DNA of 64,000 nt, from positions 19,121 through 83,120 of the forward strand of contig PTFA01000537.1 in the NCBI GenBank assembly GCA_003342895.1. The letters run 5' to 3'. The notes under the pieces were generated by a model. The model saw nothing but the letters and a program-made list of their open reading frames with translations. It did no database searches and was not told the DNA's origin. Shown here in pieces: positions 41,266-53,868 of the stretch (position 1 is the first letter of the stretch; each line of letters begins with the position of its first letter). The position numbers and the translations under genes were made by a program. This DNA is from Casuarius casuarius (lineage: Eukaryota; Chordata; Aves; Casuariiformes; Casuariidae).

Positions 41266-41550
41266 ACAAGACGTGAGATCCACCTGCCACCCCCTCCCCT
41301 ACCGCCAGGCCCCCTACGGCGACAAGTGGAGAGGGGGTCGTTAGGAGACATAACAGACGAAAACGGGCTCCAGTGGGCACCGGCCACGCTGCTGGGACAC
41401 GCGGTGAAACAAGGTGCTGCTTTGCCTCGCCGAAGGCTCCCGGGCAGCCGGCAGCCCCGCGCGAGGTGAGGAGCCGGGCGAGGCGGGGGCCGGGCTCAGG
41501 GCGACCCACAGCCCCGGCCCTGGCTGCGGCCCTTCTACAGGCCGAATTAA
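41266..41550. promoter_or_regulatory. Isolated CpG island with a plus-strand donor
   Basis: About 25 CpGs in 270 bp, centred on 41,400-41,510. On the plus strand CGCGAG|GTGAGG at 41,466 is a strong donor match. On the minus strand only weaker donors are seen. The long minus frame across it (130 codons) is explained by GC content and matches no known family. A promoter for a non-coding exon or a distal enhancer is possible. Confidence 0.45.
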
Positions 41551-42644
41551 GAGGGTTTGCTGTCAGCAGGCGTAAAGTCATCCAATGTCATTTCCACCCA
41601 GCGTAATGCCACAGCTTCACCAGATGGATGTTACAGGACCTGTGGTCTACGTGAGAATTGAGGTCATCGGTCTTCAGACTACATGTCTGTTCACGTACAG
41701 CTATAGATCTGCTGAAGGGAATTTACTACATCTTTTCCCTACCGTATTTGCATTTTTCTCACTCGTTAAGCTTTGTGGCCTTAATATGGAAGTCGAGTGG
41801 AAATCATATGGCTGTTTCCCAGTCCCATGGGCAGAGAAACCATGGACGCTGCAAAGCACAGAAAGCCTGCTGTGGTTTTCTCTCGTGCGGGCGGGACATT
41901 ACAGGTTTTGCTGGGGTTCTTTGCTGTTGCTTTGGGGGGGTTTCCTTCAGGCAATGAAGCAGAAGATTATCTCAACCTAATGCTGTTTTCCAAAAAACTG
42001 GTAAACGGGAATCATTTGGGCTGTTCTCGTATGCACCTGCCCTCTCACACGCACACTGCCAGCTCCGCGCTGCGTGTCGTGGGGCCTCTGGTGCAATTTT
42101 TGCCCCAGGAATTACAAAAGCAGGCTGAGGTACTCTTTCAGTGAAACGCTCTGTCTTCTGTCATTTACATAGTACAGCGTTCTCCCTTTTTGGCTAAGGT
42201 AGTGACACAGATGAGGACATGAAATAAGGTTCTGAAGTTTAATTAGTGTCGTTAGAAAATTGGATAGAAAAGCAATTTAGGCTGCTGCTGCTGAGGGAAA
42301 AAACCCTTGACGACAGCAGAGAATTGGAGTCATAATGTACTATTCACATACAACTAATCTCCCTATCTCTGAACTGACAAAGATGTTTTTTCAGTAATTT
42401 GAACACCAGCTGGCTTTTGCCATTTTTTTGAATAATCCGAACACTTGTAATGCAATTCTTATTATGTCTGTTTATATCTCCATTGCAGCTACGAAAAGTT
42501 TCACTGTGAATTGATAGCAACTTTCTCAACCCGGAGTAAGTCTAATGTGTCATTCATATTTTTTTGCTTGAAGTATTGTCTGCAACTCTTCAATGAGGTA
42601 CCCAGAAGTCAACTAAAAATTTAAACTTGACACTGAACTCTTCA

Positions 42645-42715
42645 GTGTGGGTTCAATTCATTGCTCATCTACAGATTCTCTGTGCACCCATGAGCAAGCT
42701 TAGACCATGCTCAGA
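42645..42715 (+). repeat. Weak CORE-SINE/MIR-like relic
   Basis: GGGTTCAATTCATTGCTC resembles a tRNA B box. It is followed by CTACAGATTCTCTGTG and TGAGCAAGC, similar in order to the core and tail of MIR-type SINEs. It is strongly diverged. Confidence 0.3.
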
Positions 42716-45700
42716 CCCCCCCAGCTGGGACTTTTAAGAGGTGAAAAGCAGATTAACCACTCTCAAGCATCATCTGCTCCTCAAAGGTGCCTAAAATCAA
42801 TCAAACCTAAGTTTTGTTGCAATTCAGAAATACTTTACCTGTCATCAGATCATATTCTACTCAGTTAACTAGCACTTAAAGAGTTCACTTAAAAATAAAA
42901 GAAGGGAGTGAAGGAGCCTTTCCAAAGTGGTTTAGTGGTGAGAGACTTTCAGAGGAAACAGGCGATGAGGGATCCAGATCCCCTCCGGCGGGCTTGACAG
43001 TACCCAGGCGTGTGTTTCCTCATCAGAGTGAAGGCAGAGAAGCACCAGTGCACAGCCAGAAATGCAGGATCCCTTACTCTGTCATCTGGTAAGGAGAATA
43101 GGGAGCAAACTTGGTTTCTGATCCCCGGGAGAACCGTGTGTATGTTTTCCACTTAAGAGCTGATGAGCACCGAGGGCAGGGGACAGGGCTCGAGGCGCTC
43201 GTCCCATCGAGTGGCAAAATCAGATTTCCCCTCTCCTTGCTGCTCCAGTCCTGCAGGCCTTTCTGCCGCGGCCTGGCTCTGCAGAGAGCTGCCCTACCTT
43301 GGGCTACTTTGCTGCTGTAAAGTGGGAGCAGTGGGCTTAAATCCTTGCAGACTGATGAGGGTCCATCTCGTGCTTTATTGTTTCAGTGCGAGCATCGTAA
43401 CCACAAAAATATTGTGCAGAAGAAATTGTTCTCTCCTCTACAAGCCTCTCCGGTACAGACAAAAGAGGTCTTAAATTCTGAGTCCCACGCTCTGAATCAG
43501 ATGCACCGAATGTCTATGTGGTAAATCTTTGCTGACAGCACCCCACTTACGGGCGAGGGAATATATGTGGGAAGTGCAGTTCTGCTACAGTAGTGCCTCT
43601 GCAGCCGCTGGAAAGAGGCAGTCTGCAAATTCAGGTAGACTTGATTGTTCTTCAGTCCCACGCGGTCCGTCCCATTGCAAAATATTTCCCTGCCTTCTCA
43701 GTTTTGCCGAGTATTGCTGCATCAAAGATCTTAAAACTGCTGTTTTTGCCATATATGTTGTTGGTACACCTAAAATATCTTATTTCACACATGGCCAGAT
43801 TTTTCTCTTTTTTTGCTAATCCCACCGTGAATACTAAAGCTTGTTCAGAGAAATCTGTCTCAGCCTGCCAGACAAGCGTGGCTAGACAAACTGTTTTTTT
43901 AATTTTCTTTACTACTTTTTTAGTTTGACAACCATTTGGTCAGTGGGAATGATGACCGAATTCAGTGAATAGTTTTTGCCAAAGGAAAAAGCAAGGAAGA
44001 AATTTCCAGGATGGCAAAACAATTAATTTACCCTTTCCGTAACAGAATGTTCAAATGTTTAGGCTATAGCTACACAAAGAAATGTAGATGAGGAAGAGAC
44101 AGTTGCATCAGTGGTGCTGCTGTCTTTTACACAGTATGGCCCTTAGTTCATCTAAGATTCAGAAAAAAATGGAAATTCTGGGTCCTTCTCTGCCTGGCTG
44201 AATGCAGAGGTTTGAGCTGAGAACTGCACTTCTTGAGAGAACAGCCAAAGCGCTCATTAAAAAAGGTTGTTTGGTTTACCCCTTTAATCAAGTCCTATAA
44301 ATACTTGTCTTATAGCTATTTGTACATCCCTAGAGATGCAGCTGTGAACTGAGAGCTGCAGGAGACAGGCAGGGACGTGCCATGCAGCGCCGTTTTAAAA
44401 ACACCAGAGGTACTTTGGCGTGAGCTCGTATGCCTGAATGACAGATCATGAATTAAAAAATGGTGGTTTCAGCCTGCTGCAGTGGGGGAGACCTCTCGCA
44501 GTCCTCCAGCCATCTCTTATTAGGGCAACATGATCCTGTTGTGTCAAACCTTGCTACTCCGGCTATCACATCTGACAGTACCAAACGCATCTTTGCTTAC
44601 GGTTTAAAATAATAAATGGAGAAGTATGAATTCTGACAGGAGTTGGTAACTATGTAATTTGTACATTGAATTACTACTCTTCAGCTGAGAAAGCCATTCG
44701 CTGGCTTGTTTCTCCAAGATTTCTCTGCCAGTTTAATTTTTCAAGTATAACTGAAAATACATTATACCTAGAAGGCATTGCAGACTCATGATCTCACCTG
44801 GCTTAAAGCTAAAACTCATGATTTTCATTTAATCCCTTCCTTTCTGCCCTGCCAGCAACAAAGACCTCCAGAAATAAATTGAGGCAATTATCCATTGAAT
44901 TTATATGGTTCAAATTATTGCTAAGTTTGTTTGGCACATTTGTGCTTCAGGAGAGTTGCGTGTGAATGGATTTTAAGGCATGGTCTGCAGGCAGGTAGCC
45001 TATTTACAATGTTGGTATTAAATTATAGGTGGTTGTTGTCGCAGTGCTGCTATATAATGTGTCCCAGTGGCATGCTGACTACACTCAGGCAGAGTTTGCA
45101 GCAGGTGCGATTGAGTTAAGGCTCAAGACCGAAATGCAGGATATTCTTGAATGACTAGAGTTCGCATTCATCCCTCAGAGCTTCTTAGTTATTGAGGGAG
45201 GTGGGCACGTTACTGAAAGTTAGAATAGGAAAAGCTGCACATACAATATATAGAGAAATGTGTTAGCGACACATGAAATATAGCGAGAGATGTGTTGCAG
45301 TGCACATGAATGCAGTAACAATATTTTGTAGTGAATCAAGTTTTAGCATTTAGGTAATGAGTTTCTTTACTGACCCAAAGGTATAAAACCAAGAAGGCAG
45401 AACGTCACCGGGCCTCATGCGTAACACTGTACGTATCTTCCCTCTCACCGCAAAACAGACAAAATAACAACATCCAAAGGAACAAATGGGAGCCTGCTGG
45501 AGCTAGGATGTTCTCTCAAGACTTCCTTCTATGGGAAAAGTTGATTAACTTACTTCCCCCCCTTCTGTCTTCCATTTTATTTTTTTCCTTCCCAAATTGC
45601 TTAAATAGCATGATAACAATTAACACACTGCCTAGCCTGTCTGACTGTATGGGGAAAAGGGAAAAAAGCCTCTTGCTCTTTATTTGTTCACCCCTGTGCA

Positions 45701-46631
45701 GTAAGTTTTACAGCGTAGCTGATTCTAGGCTCTGAAAATACTCATTGGTTTAGTGGAACTGATGCAGCTTTTGGCTTAAGCCATCAGTAATTGGCATGAA
45801 ATGGTAAGCATTCATAAAGCAGTTAAAACAGTTTTTATGGTAAATTCTGCCATTAGCCACACACAAAAGCAGCTATGCTTGGTTAGAAAAAACAAAATGT
45901 TCCCAGTGTTGCTGCACTCTCCGTTGCTTGTACCTTTGGTAGTAAGCACACCAAGCCATTTACGTCTCTTTTCTGGTTCTAGGTAAATGACAGAAAATCT
46001 CAACAGCGCAAGCATTGCAGAGCCAGGACTGAATCACCTCTTATCATACTGTTAATGATTCCTCTCAAGTGCTGGGACTGGTTTTTGCAGCACACTGTGA
46101 AATGCAAACAAGTCTTCGCTTCTCCAGTGTACTGCTTGGGTTATTAATGTTGTCCTTGCAGCAGGGCTCTGTGTCACCAGAGAGGTGGCCGTTCGGTCAC
46201 CCTTTCCGCTCCTTTCTCAGTGGCGAGCTCATCCACTGTCATTTCTGCAGCAGTCAGAGAACCACTGAGGCAGCAGTGATGCTCTCCCTCGTTGTCATAA
46301 AGAGGAAAATACTACGGTGCTTTTTGTGAGAAATCCTGTCAGAAAGATGAAACCTTAAGCCTGCAGACATCTGACTTCTGTCCCTCACTTCCCCCCTCCT
46401 GTGCTGTCTTCTATTACAGGCTGCCCCAGCACCTGAGCACTCCTTTTCCTTTCAAAAATATGTATTCTTTTTATCACAGTATCTGTAGACAATGGAGAAA
46501 TTGTTACCACATATATAAAATGCCTTTTCCGGGATTTTATGCATCCTTTTCCCACTTGGTAAGCTTTAGGAAAAAAGACCACAACCGAAAACACTTATTC
46601 AACCTTCTTCTGGATTTAACAAAATTAATGC

Positions 46632-46646
46632 AAAAAAAAAAAAAAA
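46632..46646 (+). repeat. Poly(A) tract
   Basis: Fifteen consecutive A residues. No recognised retrocopy ends here, so its origin is open. Confidence 0.95.
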
Positions 46647-49200
46647 TCAAAAGGCCAAAGTAGTGAGTGCTTGCTTATAAGAAAAAAACTTACAACTTTC
46701 TGTACCAAATTGTTTTCATAAGTTTTACAGATTTTTTTTAACAGTACAAAGTATTTTTCTTGCATTTGAGAAAGATGTAAGAATGCATATTTTCATACAA
46801 AAATGACACATTTGGTACAATTGTTGTTAAAAGTAGCACATGGACTGCCCTAGAAAGGAGAGTTGATTTCCTGACATTTTTACACATAGAGTGCAAACAG
46901 ACTTCATAAAATGCTGTCAGTCTGATAATTTTGTGAGTGCTGATTTTGAGCAGAGAGGGAAGTAGCTGCTAAGACACTCATTGAAATATATCTGATTTTG
47001 TTGGTCCTTTAAATTCTCAGGATTCACTGGGTCCGAGAGCAACACCACAAAAAGACCTGCCTAGACCATCCAGCTCCTCTCCCAACCTCCAGCTCATGTT
47101 TTCAGTCCAGGTTTCAGCTTTTCTTGTACTATTCCCTATGAGCCAGCAGGCTCTTGCATGGCCTAGCAACCCTCAAGCTCTTTTCGAGGGCAGTCCATGA
47201 AAACGCTCTCTCCGTACAGTGTAGGAAACACGATCACCAGACGAGTGGGACTTCGAGCTTGTAAAGTGGCTATTCAAATGGACAAAACAGAATGCTTCTC
47301 CAAATGTTTCTCAGCACTGATTATCTCAGCAAATCTTAGGTTCAGTGCTATCAAATGTGAGGTGTTTTCAGCTGATAGTTTTTCCAGCTTCCTTTCCCTC
47401 AAGCATTGATTTAGTGATGTGAACAGGAAAAGAAATCCTTGATTCTTTGTAATGAAATGAAAGAAGAAGCAGTGGAAGTTTACCCAACCTTGTTTTGCAG
47501 GCCAAGAGCGCGAGGCCAGCATGAGGATGACAAGCAGATTAACAAGCCTGAAACACAGGCAAGATGACTGTGTTTAGCTGAAGCAATATCAGAAAGGAAA
47601 TGGGTAAAGAAAGAAAAATCTCTCTAAAACTTTGTTTAGCTGTGATGCCTACATCACTGTGCAGAGACATCCGTGCTCATCCTATCCAAACACTCCCACT
47701 TTCTTTTATCCACCTGCATTTCTCATCTTATAATTAAATGATGAGCACGGAGCAGTAGGATCCATCTTCTTGCCTTGCGTTTGAACAGTACCTTGCACAA
47801 ATTGCTCCCAAGTCTCTGGCTATGAACAGTAAGTGCCACAGAAATAAAAATAAAAACTGGACCCTGAGACTTTGATAGAGAGATACCCTGAGTAACCTAG
47901 ATAAAGAGAGGCTAAATGAGCTTGACTTCAAAAGGATGTAAAGAGAAAGGAGACAGGAAGGGACAAAGACTATGGGGCATCCATAAGAAAAGGGCAGGGG
48001 AGGAGAAATTATTAGTTTAGTGCTTAGTTATTAGTATTAGTGCTAGTAAATGCAAAGGTATCATATCTACTTCAGGTCTGAAACACAAATTGCTGAGAGC
48101 CAGGAAAGTGTGTTTCATGTCCCGCCATTATAGGTGATCTATTTGTCCTCTGGGGATGCTGGACTGACCCACTGCGGCCTTTCTGGTAATCTTACATAAA
48201 TGACTAAGAGATGCTGGAGAAACAGTCAGAGATGCGGGCAACAGTCAAAGGAGGAGAAGAAGGCAAGAGGGTCTGGAAAGGCCAGGGAAGATGCTTTTTG
48301 AATAGTACAAGTATTGGTAGAAAGGTGAATCTGAGAATTCAAGCTAAAATGCATCTGTTAGAATGGAAAAACAACCATGAAATCTGAGGAGGGAGGGAGA
48401 AAAATCTGGGACTGGCAGGTCAGCTCCTGTTGGGTTTCACCCATTTTGTTTTAGAAAAGTTAGGCAGACTCTCCATGAGGACATGATAACAAAATATATG
48501 AGAAGCATGAAACTGGACAGCATCTCTTATGCCTCTGAATCCAAGCTCCTGGTGGATTTCTGTAGTGTCTAGGTGTCACATAATCCCCTTCCATAAATCT
48601 AGTTCATTTGTCCCACTACTTCAGTTGTGGGTCTGCTGCATAACCTGTTCGTTGTAATGGCTAAGAATAAATTTATTCATGGCCAGCTCATGCTCAGTGG
48701 CTCTGCTAGCAGCTCCAGTTAAGGAAAAGTCAGTGATGGCTTTTGCAGTGTGAAGAAGCCAGACACGTGCCAGTGACATGCAACCCAACGGCTGTTTGAC
48801 TACACTAGTAGGTTTGCGGTGGTGGAGGTGCCACGAAGGAAATCTACTGTGAGGCTGTACTTGGGAGGCAGAAGAGTTGGACTATGGGGCCATGTGAAGG
48901 AGGCGCCTGTTGAGCTGGGGAACAGATGCATGAGGGGGGCCAGGATTAGGTCTGGAGGGAGAAAGGCGATCGGAGGACTTGCAGGACCAGATGCCATGCA
49001 CTGAAGCTGAGTGCTGGAATGGCATGTAAGTGCTGCAGATGCAACTGTCCATTCTGGTCAAACTCTTCGCAAGCAGACGGAAGAGGTGCGTGGTGGTGAC
49101 TAGAAGAGGGGTCCGTGCACTGATCAAGAAAAATGGATTTGGCTCTTGAGCCAAAGTAAATAGTCACTACTGACTGGAATGGATTTTTTTTTTCTTCACT

Positions 49201-49220
49201 GGTATCTATTGGTATCTATT
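49201..49220. repeat. 10-bp tandem duplication
   Basis: GGTATCTATT is repeated twice without a mismatch. Confidence 0.95.
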
Positions 49221-50369
49221 TCTCTGGCAGAAATTACACCACTAATTCACCTCTGTTTAATTTTGAAACAATGTTCTTCTAGCTTCCCCTGATTAGCGAG
49301 GCTCTTCATTATGCTATAGACTGACTTATGCTGGTAATCTAAGGAACAACTGGCCTGTAGCACCTTGCTAAATGAGAGAAAATCACTGCAGCAAGCCGGA
49401 AACCAGCAAAGGGCAATTCTTGCCCTGTACACAGGAGAACTGACAAGCACAGGACTAGATGAATTGCAGTCCTCATTTCACACAATGAAATCAACCAATA
49501 CATCTATGCAACCAAATAAATCTAGAACTTCAAAATCAGTCTGATTAGAAGCCAAAATGAAAATATCTCAACCCAGTAAGACAGAATTAATGAATTATTA
49601 GACATACCTTTATCATTTCTGAAGGAAAAGCAAGACACCTGTTTTGCAAAGACTCACATACTAAATTTCAGACGTGTGAGTACTGTTGACTTTGATGACC
49701 CTTTTCACATATGTGGTACTTGCAGGATCCAAATCCAGAGTCAGATTCTAGAGCATCTGAAAGCAAATTAAAGGAATAATAGCACTGACCCTATTACATT
49801 TATGGTAGAAATACTCTCTGATACTTTAAATAGATGTAGCCTGTACAGGAAGCTCTTATTATTCTGCAAACAGTCTGGTAACTCCCCAGAGGGAACAGCA
49901 CTATGACCTCTCTGTGATTGATAGCAAGGAGCAAGACAGGATATTGTCATTGTCCAGACGAAAGCAGAGTATTAACTGGGACAGGCTCCAGCACTTTTTC
50001 ATCCAAGACTTTCAGGGTGTCTCAAAGTGATAAAACAAAAGGAATTAAATACCATAAACCAAATCCTTTAAGAGAGATTGTATGAGCAGTTATGTTGCAA
50101 TGTGCTCAAGTAACACAAAAGCTCTGAATTACTCTCCAAGGGTGTGTCCCTCCCCCTCTCCTGGGAGTCCAGGCCCTTAACTTTGGGTACGATGAACAGC
50201 ACCCTGTTTAAATGCCCTTAAATAGACATATGATGAAAACTTGTCTTTAGAAACCTTGGAGATAAATAGAGGGGTCCTAATTAGCAATTCCTTGATCCTG
50301 TCCTAACCTGAGCCAGTGGGGAACCTGCAGTGATTTCGGTGGGTTTTGCTACATCTGCACGCTAGGCAG

Positions 50370-50900
50370 GAGCTGGGTCCAGCTTGTCAGTGAGAATGAG
50401 ACTAAGTTTTAGGTTTTGGGTGGGCTCCAGAGTGCTGGCACTGCTGAGAAGAAAAGCCTATACTAGGCTTTGCTATAGCTTGCTGTCACCCTGGATGGAC
50501 TGTGTTAGGGTAGAGCTGTGCCTGCTGGCCCTGGGTATCGGGGAGCAGCGAGGGCCGGCTGCTCCGCAAGGGCAGGTGAGCCGGGAGCGGACCGCAGTGG
50601 TAAGGCAGGCACCAGCAGTGACCTCCCCAACAAGGAGCCAGACGCAGAGTGGCAAGGCCAGGTCAGGGTCAGACACAGTCCACTGGTCACCCGGCAAGTC
50701 CGTAGCGATGAGGCAGTTCTGAGGTCAAGCCGTGAAGCTGGGCTGGTGGGTCTGGGTCAGGGTCAGACTCATGCAGGTAGGAGACCGGGTGAGACATAGC
50801 TGCTGCACAGCTGCGATGCAGCAGAGGTGGGGGCCAGCAGTACAGATTCAGCTTAAAAGCAGTTCCCAAGGGAAAGGAGGGGCAGGCCTTCACTTGTAGC
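50370..50900. other. GC-elevated block with short direct repeats
   Basis: GGTCAGGGTCAGAC occurs at 50,661-50,674 and 50,755-50,768. The block stands out in composition from the AT-rich flanks and carries several overlapping frames of 60-110 codons on both strands, none recognisable. An unidentified repeat such as a solo LTR is possible, but no TG...CA ends with a target duplication were found. Confidence 0.35.
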
Positions 50901-51298
50901 TCTCTTCACAACAGCTCTTATCAGTGAAGGAGCAGAGCAGCTGATCTCATTAACTTAGCCAATAAACTCCTAGAAAGGGGATGTGCTCCAGGCTTTGACA
51001 GCAGGTCCACAAACGCACAGCTCACAACATGCTCTGTGGACAATATGGCACCGTATGGTGCTGTCAAGGTGATCCAGTGCTGCAAACAGCATAGCTCTTT
51101 TGGATGTGCTGCAGTTGAAGTAGAGTGCAAGCATGGACCACAGCTTGCTGAGGCCAGGATGCACACTCCACAGCACCTCCGGGATTAGAGGGTGTCAAAG
51201 AATGATCCAGGAATAAAAAGACTTAATTCAGAGGTTTAACTCACTCTATTTTTATTTCGGAACTACAATATTAATTCGTCTCATGAGACATTACATTT

Positions 51299-51538
51299 AA
51301 GGCTTATCTTCTGTGCAGTTATTCTGGAATAACTTTATTCCTGAATAACGCTGGTGTGCTGATGCTCTTTTCCTAGAGCAAGAGTACATTTTTCTGGTGT
51401 AGTTTAAGCCACTTTGAATGAACAAAGTGCTCTTATTTCGGACTAAGAGTGGCCCTCCATGGAGTTGTTCAAGAACAGCAATTTCTTTCTGAATACAGTC
51501 TGTAATTTGAGCTGACTTTCAAATGTGGACAGACCCTT
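51299..51538. mobile_element. Probable non-autonomous DNA-transposon (hAT-type) relic
   Basis: A 240-bp segment begins AAGGCTTATCTTCTGTGCAG and ends TGTGGACAGACCCTT, resembling the imperfect terminal repeat AAGGGCTTGTCTACAC of an amniote family rich in ATTCCGGAATAA-like words (here TTCTGGAATAACTTTATTCC and TTATTTCGGACTAAG). Flanking 8-mers TTACATTT (51,291-51,298) and TAATATTT (51,539-51,546) agree at 6 of 8 positions and may be the decayed target duplication. There is no transposase. Confidence 0.4.
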
Positions 51539-51546
51539 TAATATTT

Positions 51547-53799
51547 CACAGAGGTTTCAAGAATAAGATACTGAGGAGTGGTAAGCTAGCTGTCATGCTG
51601 GTTTCTGCAGGCAATCAGGTAAATGCGCAGCCTGACAACCTGCAGGAACACTGCAAGTGCCCCTCTGGAGCAAATCTTTCTGCCATTGCAAGGAATCCGG
51701 TGACGACACCAATAGTCCAGTGTCCGATTATCTCTGTTTCCCTTCTTTGTGCACACAAAGAAATCAAGCTAGCAATATATAAATGCATGCAAATATCCAA
51801 GCAGCGTTTTCACCAGGAATGCAGAGTCCGACTTGAGGAATTTCACTACAGACTGCGCCACAGCTGTTGAAATTTTGCGGATGCAGCTCAAGTGTTCAGA
51901 GACTTCCCTTTCTCCCAGCGTATGCGATTCTGAGCACTGAAGCACAGGGTAGAGTTGTACATCTGGCGTGTGATTAGGATTAGGAGAAGGTTCCTTGGCA
52001 TACGGCTGCACCTCTGTGTGCAGTCTCACGTGGGGCACGCGCTCCAGATGGAGCACAGTCCTGCGTGGTTCTTCCGTTCCCTGACTTCAGCTGCTGGTTC
52101 ATCTGCTCAGGAGATCACAGGTCAGGCCCGTGAAATGAATCTGGCAAACAGAATAACAGAGCAGGAAAGAAACGGCTGTGCTGTGCTGTACTGCTGAAAC
52201 ACAGGAGTTGCATGAAATACAGCCCTGGCGAGGGTAAGACAGGAGCTGACGGTAGGAGTCTCATGTTCAGTGTGTGAGATTTGACTAGGTCCCTCTCTCG
52301 CAGGTGGCATTACGACCCCCCCGGTAGACATCGGGCATTGTGGAAATGTCGGTATTGGTTATTTTGGATGCTAGCCTGCATTTTCCAACACTGATCATTT
52401 CGGGTGTGCAATGTGAATGTCGTTGATTATTGGAGCACCAGTTCTCAGTATCTTCTGTTAAGCTGGGCCTTTCAGGCATACCAAGTTACTCCTAAAATAT
52501 TTACACACTAATTTTCAATTTATTTGTAAATTATTAACAACTTATATCTGAAACAAGCCAGAGGAAAAATTTCTTACTGTGGATTTATACACCAGCTGAT
52601 TTTTGTCAACTCACATTCTGTGGTGGAGTGCAAGTTAAAGTATATAAATACTTTGTAGCAGTTCTAGTTTTTTAATGAGTCTAAAAAGGTTCAGGTATAT
52701 CAGATGAAAAGAAGGATATTGACGTTGGTTCAGCAGTAATTCATTTCAACAAGAGTGAAAGATGCTTGTATTCAAGTGCAAAATTGCCCCTCCTGTTTTG
52801 TATGAATGCAGCAATAATCAGGTAATTAGGTTCCTTGCTCTCAAAATGTGTATTTGTACAAAATTTGAGTATCTGATCTTGGAAAAATATAAGATTCTTT
52901 TCATCTTTTGGTTAGTTAAACTTATCATTTGCATTGATTGTCCTGCAAATAGCTTGTGCATTTTTGCAAGAAGCATATGTGCTGTTGTATCAGGATATCC
53001 TTATGCTGTACTGTGCTAGGTTTGGACATATGCTGAATAAAGGTTCTAATCTAAAAAGTTGATTCCCAGGTAACTCATGTAATTTACTTTAATCCTCATG
53101 ATTTGGATTCATGTCACAATTTTAAAGAATTTATCTAATAGAATTTAATTTATAGCAAATAAGCAGGTTGAAATTAAACTATTGCTTTGACCTATCTTTT
53201 TACACTCTCAAATTGAACAAGAACCTGTGAATACTCTCCGTCTTAAAGGAGACAGTTCTGAGCTGATTCATCCGCATAAGAAACTTGTGTAAGAACCTTT
53301 TGTGAGAGACAAGTTGGATCTGGTTCAAAGTGGAGAAGGAGGGCTGTTTCTGTCTTTGGACAGTAGCCCTTGTATATTCATGCTTGTGGAATATGTCTCC
53401 CCTGACATCGAGCTGTGGAACTGCCTTCATAATTCAAGTCTGTGGGGAAGACACAAAAGATGGCACACAAAAATGGTATTATCCCTTTATCAAGAGAACA
53501 CCGTTGATGAAGGAGTACAGTCCCCACTCATTCTCAGCCTACCTCAGTTCTTTGATTGTCACCCCTGAGACCAGAATAGCTTATTTTCTTGTCATCACTT
53601 TGCAAGAAAAAGTATTACATATTTTAACAAATAGAGCAGGTGTCTCTGGACTGTCGCCAGGATCATTTCATGATGAGAGACTTTTCAGAGCTTGGAGAAA
53701 TACACTTCTGGGAAAGTGTCAGACTTTCATACTCATAGCTGTTGTCTCTTGTCAATGACCAGTTTGCCAAACTACAGAGGAATTAATTTGGAGTCTAAG
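51547..53799. other. Intergenic, no gene recognised
   Basis: Overlapping frames at 51,523-51,870 and 53,302-53,758 are open in more than one frame without any recognisable protein. Confidence 0.55.
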
Positions 53800-53868
53800 T
53801 CCTGTAGTGCTCAACTGTGGTCCAGCAAAGGGCCATCAAGATGGTTAAAGGGCTGGGGCACATGCTTG
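53800..53868 (+). mobile_element. Short CR1 LINE relic
   Basis: The frame VQQRAIKMVKGLGHM (about 53,820-53,864) matches the CR1 block VQRRATKM-KGLEHL. The preceding CTGTAGTGCTCAACTGTGG may continue the EYC-QLW block with a frameshift. Similarity is lost after about 53,870. Confidence 0.5.

Larger units (their letters stand above)
41551..50369. other. Intergenic, no gene recognised
   Basis: Contains the weak SINE-like relic at 42,645 and the poly(A) tract at 46,632. Near 45,246-45,310 an imperfect ~35-bp repeat is visible (AGAAATGTGTT...ACACATGAA and AGAGATGTGTT...GCACATGAA). Frames at 41,585-41,980 and 43,163-43,928 follow the GC rise and match nothing. Confidence 0.55.

Noticed and set aside
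41189..41581. 130-codon minus frame across the second CpG island
   Set aside because: Low-complexity Ala/Gly/Arg/Pro content typical of GC-rich DNA; no known protein.
46400..46646. Processed pseudogene ending in the poly(A) tract
   Set aside because: The 240 bp upstream contain no recognisable gene sequence and no direct repeats flanking the tract were found.
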